A DNA stretch of 10,865 bases from Actinomycetota bacterium (GTDB lineage Bacteria; Actinomycetota; Actinomycetes; Actinomycetales; Actinomycetaceae), in NCBI GenBank assembly GCA_019425105.1, contig JAHYYD010000021.1:2209-13073 (forward strand), written 5' to 3'. This document shows positions 6,885-10,865 of the stretch, piece after piece. The notes under the pieces were generated by a model that was given only the letters and a program-made list of their open reading frames with translations, did not search any database and had not been told where the DNA came from. How positions within the stretch are numbered: the first letter of the stretch is position 1; every line of letters begins with the position of its first letter. A program made the position numbers and the translations under genes.

Positions 6885-7943
6885 CTACTGGACGATCGGC
6901 TTGCCGCCGATGGACATGGGGGCGCGAGTGCGCGCGTGCTCATCCAGGTCCTGCTCCCACGCCGATGCGTAGTGCCACGCCGAAGGCTGCAGCAGTCGCA
7001 GCGCGCCCATGTCGGCGAGCGCGTCGAGCAGCAGGAAACGGGTCGTCGGGTAGGGGGCGTCCCACGGGATCGCCGTCCACAGGCCCGACGCGCCGAGGAG
7101 GAACTCGCCTCGGTTACGGTCATGCAGGTCGTTGGCCGCGGTCTGAACGTCGCCCTCGGCGGCCCACAGCCAGCGGGTCGTGCGGAAGGCCTCCCAGGCC
7201 TCGTCCCACGAGGAGTACGAGTGCTGCAGCGCGCGGTTGATGAGCGCGAACGTGTCCCAGGCCTCGTCCTCGCTGAGCCAGCCGAGGCCCGCGCCCGCGC
7301 GCGTCAGGTTCGCTGCGCGCAGGAAATCCCACGCGGCAAAATCCAGGGTCTGAATGCCGCGGTCGTTGTCCAGGAAACGGCGGATGCGCCAGCGACTCTC
7401 CCAGTCCTCCATCGACGAGTCGGCAGTCTTGTTCAGGCGGGCGATCTCGGACTCGGCCCACGACTTCTTCTGGCAGCGCTCCCGCAGCGACGCGAAACCC
7501 TCGCGTTGCCCCGCGCGCAGGAGCGAATACAGCTGGCGGATCAGGCCCTCGCGGTCCGTGATCCCCCAGTCGTGCTCCATCATGGTTTTCGTGGCCTCCG
7601 GGGCCGACAGCGCCAGCTCGTTCACCGGGTCGCCGTTACACAGCGCGTACACCATGGACGGGGCAAGCAGGCGCGCCCGAGGCTCGGTCGCCATGTCCTC
7701 GCGTTTGCCGTGGATTGTCGGGGTGTGGTGCTCGTTGAGCTTGTTCCAGTCCTTCTCCTTGCCGGCCTTGCGCACGTCACGCGGCGCGGGAACGGCGCCC
7801 TTCGCGCGCGCGGCCGCCTGCTTGACGTAGTGATTCAGCAGGAGCACGACGACGCACCCGATGGCGAACCACACGGGGAAGGGGATACCGGACAGGACAC
7901 TTGCGATCACGCCACCGATTCTGCCCGATGAAGTGCCCGTCAC
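6885..7943 (-). CDS. DUF1266 protein with one N-terminal membrane segment
   Basis: The 352-aa product has a hydrophobic segment at about residues 20-40 (FPVWFAIGCVVVLLL), followed by a Lys/Arg-rich stretch. It is probably a membrane-anchored protein with a cytoplasmic bulk. From about residue 90 the sequence fits DUF1266: LLAPSMVYALCNG, then WGITDR (126-131), AAWDFLRAANLTRAG (203-217), WLSEDEAWDTF (222-232) and LQHSYSSWDEAWEAF (239-253), the last being the family's most typical block. The function of DUF1266 is not known. GTG 7943 is the most upstream possible start, since the frame meets a stop at 7992-7994 with no other start codon between. No good ribosome site precedes it. GTG 7910 (residue 12) is an alternative that keeps the membrane segment. 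The gene is divergent from topA and in the same direction as yefM-yoeB, but a hairpin and that module's own promoter suggest separate transcription. Confidence 0.82.
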   Translation of the reverse strand: MTGTSSGRIGGVIASVLSGIPFPVWFAIGCVVVLLLNHYVKQAAARAKGAVPAPRDVRKAGKEKDWNKLNEHHTPTIHGKREDMATEPRARLLAPSMVYALCNGDPVNELALSAPEATKTMMEHDWGITDREGLIRQLYSLLRAGQREGFASLRERCQKKSWAESEIARLNKTADSSMEDWESRWRIRRFLDNDRGIQTLDFAAWDFLRAANLTRAGAGLGWLSEDEAWDTFALINRALQHSYSSWDEAWEAFRTTRWLWAAEGDVQTAANDLHDRNRGEFLLGASGLWTAIPWDAPYPTTRFLLLDALADMGALRLLQPSAWHYASAWEQDLDEHARTRAPMSIGGKPIVQ

Positions 7944-8223
7944 ACAAACGATGGGTGTCGCGGGGACGCGGGACGAGGCCGGGGCTTCCCCCTATGTATA
8001 GGTATCCCCGGGTGCACCATCCGGTGCCTCGCCCGGGCGCGCCCGCGCGCGAGAATCCGCCACTGCCTCGTGAATGTCAAACCCGGGCGGCGTGAGACGC
8101 GCGGAAGCGACACCGGTACCCAGATGTGGGTGGGACGCGGTAAGGTCCATCCCAGATGCCTCGCCAGGTGAACCGCGGACGAGGGTGCTACAAATACTGG
8201 GGAAGCGACGGAAGGGACCGGCA
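7944..8223. other. Divergent intergenic region between the DUF1266 gene and topA
   Basis: No convincing gene is seen in these 280 bases. The least GC-rich spots are CCTATGTATAGG (7991-8002, near-palindromic), which offers TATACA as a weak -10 for the - strand gene, and CTACAAATACT (8188-8198), which offers TACAAA as a weak -10 for topA. Neither has a good -35. CCCAGATG is repeated at 8119-8126 and 8151-8158, and ACCCA/TGGGT (8118-8131) can form a small hairpin. TAAGGT at 8141-8146 is another possible -10. Both promoters presumably lie here but I cannot place them firmly. Confidence 0.4.
8211..8217 (+). promoter_or_regulatory. Ribosome binding site of topA
   Basis: GAAGGGA lies six bases before ATG 8224 and fixes the topA start, which is also where similarity to TopA begins (KLVIVESPAKA). 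Confidence 0.75.
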
Positions 8224-10865
8224 ATGTCAGCGACGAAGCTCGTGATCGTGGAGTCTCCTGCGAAGGCAGCCACCATCGAGGGATACCTGGGTCCCGACTA
8301 CCACGTGACCGCCTCAATCGGCCACATCCGCGACCTCCCGCAGCCCTCCGAGCTGCCCAAGGACATGAAGAAGGGGCCGTTCGGCCGTTTCGCCGTCAAC
8401 GTGGATGATGGCTTTAAGCCCTACTACGTGGTGAACCCGGATAAGAAGAAAAAGGTCACCGAACTTAAGAAGCTCCTCAAGGAGTCCGACGAACTCTATC
8501 TGGCAACTGATGAGGACCGCGAGGGTGAGGCCATCGCGTGGCACCTCCTGCAGGTCCTGAAGCCGAAGGTTCCCGTGCGCCGCATGGTCTTCCACGAAAT
8601 CACGAAGGAAGCGATCCAGCGCGCCCTGGAGAACACGCGCGACCTGGACACCGACCTCGTGGACGCGCAGGAGACCCGCCGCATCCTCGACCGCCTCTAC
8701 GGCTACGAGGTGTCGCCGCTCCTGTGGCGCAAGATCCGCCCGTCCCTGTCGGCTGGCCGCGTGCAGTCGGTGGCCACGCGCCTCGTGGTCGCCCGCGAAC
8801 GTGACCGCATGGCGCACGTGAGCGCCCAGTACTGGTCGATCGACACGGCGTTCACGTCGGCGGGCCAGGCCTTCGGCGCGCGAGTCTCCTCGGTGGACGG
8901 CCACGCCATCGCGACCGGCTCGGACTTTTCCGAGAAGGGTGAGCTGAGCGCGAAGGCTGCCAAGGCCGGCGTCCTCCACCTGGACGAGGCCACGGCCCGC
9001 GCCTACGCGCAGGCTCTGTCGGATGCCCCGGCCTCGGTCATCGACTCGGTGACCCGCAAGCCCTACCGCCGCCGCCCGGCCGCCCCCTTCACGACGTCGA
9101 CCCTCCAGCAGGAGGCGTCGCGCAAGCTGCACTGGAACGCGTCCTCGACGATGCGCACCGCCCAGTCCCTCTACGAGTCCGGTTACATCACCTACATGCG
9201 TACCGACTCCACGGCGCTGTCCAGCCAGGCGATTCACGCCGCCCGCGAGCAGGCCACCCAGCTCTACGGGGCCGAGGCCGTAGCCGACTCCCCGCGCCTG
9301 TACGGCACCACGTCGAAGGGCGCGCAGGAGGCGCACGAGGCGATCCGTCCCGCGGGTGATCATTTCCGTACGCCGGGCGAGGTGGCCGGTTCCCTGTCGA
9401 AGCAGCAGCTGGCCTTGTATGACCTGATCTGGAAGCGCACGGTCGCCTCGCAGATGGCCGACGCCCTCGGCTACACGGCGACGATCCGCGTTCTCACCGG
9501 CATCGAGGTCGACGGTGCGCGCCACGACGTGCTGTCCTCGGCCTCGGGCACGGTCATCACCTCCCCGGGCTTCCGCCTGGCCTACCAGGAGGGCCGCGAC
9601 CAGGGCCGCTACGACGCGGAAAAGAACGACGCGGAGAAGACCCTGCCCGACGTCGCCGAGGGCGACGCCGCGACGCTGACCGAGGCCACCCCCGACGGCC
9701 ACGAGACCCAGCCCCCGGGCCGCTACACGGAGGCCACGCTGGTCAAGACCATGGAGGAGCTCGGCATCGGCCGTCCCTCCACCTACGCGGCCACCATCCA
9801 GACGATCGGTGACCGCGGGTACGTGACGCACCGCGGCCAGTACCTGGTGCCCACGTGGCTGGCGTTCTCCGTGACACGCCTGCTCGAGGAGAACCTGGCG
9901 AACCTGGTCGACTACGACTTCACGGCCTCGATGGAGGGCGACCTGGACCGTATTGCTGCGGGCGAGGAGAACGGCACGGAGTTCCTGTCCGGCTTCTTCT
10001 TCGGCCCCGACGGCACGGGTGAGAATGGCGGCCTGCGCCACGACGTCGCCTCCCTGGGTGACGACATTGATGCGCGCGCCGTCAACTCGATCGACCTGGG
10101 GCGCGGCGTGACGCTGCGCGTGGGCCGCTACGGCCCCTACATGGAAAAGGCCGACGGGACGCGCGCGAACGTGCCGCCGGAGGTCGCTCCCGACGAGCTG
10201 ACGGATGAGCTGATCGATCAGCTCTTCTCCCGCGCCGCCGACGACGGCCGCGAGCTGGGCATCGACCCCGCGACCGGCCACACGATCATCGTCAAGGATG
10301 GTCGCTACGGCCCCTACGTCACCGAGGTCCTGCCCGAGGAGACCGAGGACACCGAGGAGGGCGCGAAGAAGACGAAGAAGGCTGCCGCCAAGCCTCGTAC
10401 CGCCTCGCTGTTCAAGACCATGGACATCTCCACGGTCACCCTCGAGGATGCGCTGAATCTGCTGTCCCTGCCGCGCGAGGTGGGCACGGACCCGGCCTCG
10501 GGCGAGGTCATCACTGCGCAGAACGGCCGCTACGGCCCCTACCTGAAGAAGGGCACGGACTCGCGCACGCTGGCCTCGGAGGATCAGCTGCTGACCATCA
10601 CCCTGGACGAGGCCCTGGCCATCTACGCTCAGCCCAAGACGCGCGGCCGTGGCACGGCCCGCCCGCCGCTGCGCGAGTTCGGCGAGGACCCGATCTCGGG
10701 CAAGAAGGTCACCGTCAAGGACGGCCGCTTCGGCCCCTACGTGACGGACGGCGAGACCAACGTGACGGTGCCGCGCGCCGAGACGGTCGAGGACCTGACG
10801 GCCGAGCGCGCCTACGAGCTGTTGGCGGACAAGCGCGCCAAGGGCCCCGCCCCCAAGCGCACGCG
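8224..10865 (+). CDS. topA: DNA topoisomerase I (type IA), 3'-truncated by the window edge
   Basis: TopA relaxes negative supercoils by cutting one strand through a phosphotyrosine bond. The visible 880 residues hold the whole catalytic core. The TOPRIM domain starts at LVIVESPAKA (E10 acidic residue) and has LATDEDREGEAIAWHL, with D96, D98 and E100 as the metal-binding acids. The active-site tyrosine is Y324 in GYITYMRTDS. Further family blocks are AHEAIRPAG and IGRPSTYAATIQTIGDRGYV. The C-terminus lacks an evident four-cysteine zinc finger. Instead it carries repeats marked by GR(Y/F)GPY at residues 634, 693, 768 and 834, then begins a Lys-rich tail, the layout known from actinobacterial TopA. 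The frame is still open at the last base, but family length suggests little is missing. The gene is essential in relatives and is often sensitive to supercoiling; no such control site can be proved here. No frameshift or lost residue was seen. Confidence 0.98.
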   Translation, partial: MSATKLVIVESPAKAATIEGYLGPDYHVTASIGHIRDLPQPSELPKDMKKGPFGRFAVNVDDGFKPYYVVNPDKKKKVTELKKLLKESDELYLATDEDREGEAIAWHLLQVLKPKVPVRRMVFHEITKEAIQRALENTRDLDTDLVDAQETRRILDRLYGYEVSPLLWRKIRPSLSAGRVQSVATRLVVARERDRMAHVSAQYWSIDTAFTSAGQAFGARVSSVDGHAIATGSDFSEKGELSAKAAKAGVLHLDEATARAYAQALSDAPASVIDSVTRKPYRRRPAAPFTTSTLQQEASRKLHWNASSTMRTAQSLYESGYITYMRTDSTALSSQAIHAAREQATQLYGAEAVADSPRLYGTTSKGAQEAHEAIRPAGDHFRTPGEVAGSLSKQQLALYDLIWKRTVASQMADALGYTATIRVLTGIEVDGARHDVLSSASGTVITSPGFRLAYQEGRDQGRYDAEKNDAEKTLPDVAEGDAATLTEATPDGHETQPPGRYTEATLVKTMEELGIGRPSTYAATIQTIGDRGYVTHRGQYLVPTWLAFSVTRLLEENLANLVDYDFTASMEGDLDRIAAGEENGTEFLSGFFFGPDGTGENGGLRHDVASLGDDIDARAVNSIDLGRGVTLRVGRYGPYMEKADGTRANVPPEVAPDELTDELIDQLFSRAADDGRELGIDPATGHTIIVKDGRYGPYVTEVLPEETEDTEEGAKKTKKAAAKPRTASLFKTMDISTVTLEDALNLLSLPREVGTDPASGEVITAQNGRYGPYLKKGTDSRTLASEDQLLTITLDEALAIYAQPKTRGRGTARPPLREFGEDPISGKKVTVKDGRFGPYVTDGETNVTVPRAETVEDLTAERAYELLADKRAKGPAPKRT

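Noticed and set aside
6825..7931. 368-codon open frame on the + strand opposite the DUF1266 gene
   Set aside because: The - strand product has a membrane segment and DUF1266 family blocks, while the + strand product is repetitive Arg/Val/Gly-rich sequence without a recognisable domain. The direct repeat also overlaps its start.
8032..8092. GC-rich palindromes such as CGCCCGGGCG near 8035 considered as a terminator
   Set aside because: They are short, lie between two divergent genes where no transcript is expected to end, and such CG-rich self-complementary words are common in this base composition.
7940..8317. 125-codon open frame on the - strand over the topA leader and start
   Set aside because: It overlaps the topA N-terminus, has no recognisable similarity and no clear ribosome site. 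I treat it as chance.
8314..10281. 655-codon open frame on the - strand within topA
   Set aside because: It is antisense to clearly conserved TopA catalytic motifs. Its composition (Arg, Gly, Val, His rich) is typical of a shadow of a GC-rich gene.

Overview
The window is high-GC DNA whose coding style and TopA C-terminal architecture point to an actinobacterium. It is probably a member of the Actinomycetaceae (Actinomyces/Schaalia-like), but the genus is an inference from general resemblance, not from a search. No rRNA, tRNA, CRISPR array, transposase or integrase is visible. There is no gene-free stretch longer than about 280 bases.

Left part (1-6016, + strand): a tightly coupled operon of three genes joined by two ATGA stop/start overlaps. 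The first is the 3' part of a SWIM zinc-finger protein whose start lies before the window. The next two are large, mostly helical proteins (817 and 878 aa). The second gene resembles the DUF6493 family, which I recall being found next to SWIM proteins in other actinobacteria. The third gene shares its layout and several aligned motifs, so I read the pair as diverged tandem paralogues. The biochemical function of this set is unknown. A strong GC-rich hairpin (6063-6098) ends the operon.

Middle (6155-6687, - strand): a complete yefM-yoeB type II toxin-antitoxin module, convergent with the operon. The RNase toxin keeps the catalytic residues known from E. coli YoeB. Its promoter overlaps two TGTACA boxes spaced 12 bp centre to centre, which matches the operator geometry described for E. 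coli yefM-yoeB. Behind it lie a hairpin and a two-copy direct repeat (GGGGTTAACGTGCG, 20-bp period) of unknown role.

Right part: a - strand gene (6885-7943) encodes a DUF1266 protein with one N-terminal membrane segment. It is separated by a 280-bp divergent intergenic region from topA (8224 to beyond the window end), which encodes DNA topoisomerase I with a complete type IA catalytic core and the repeat-type C-terminus of actinobacteria.

The operon, the toxin-antitoxin pair, the DUF1266 gene and topA look like separate transcription units. The part most likely to hold undescribed biology is the SWIM/DUF6493-like operon; the other notable point is the repeat-bearing region between yefM and the DUF1266 gene.
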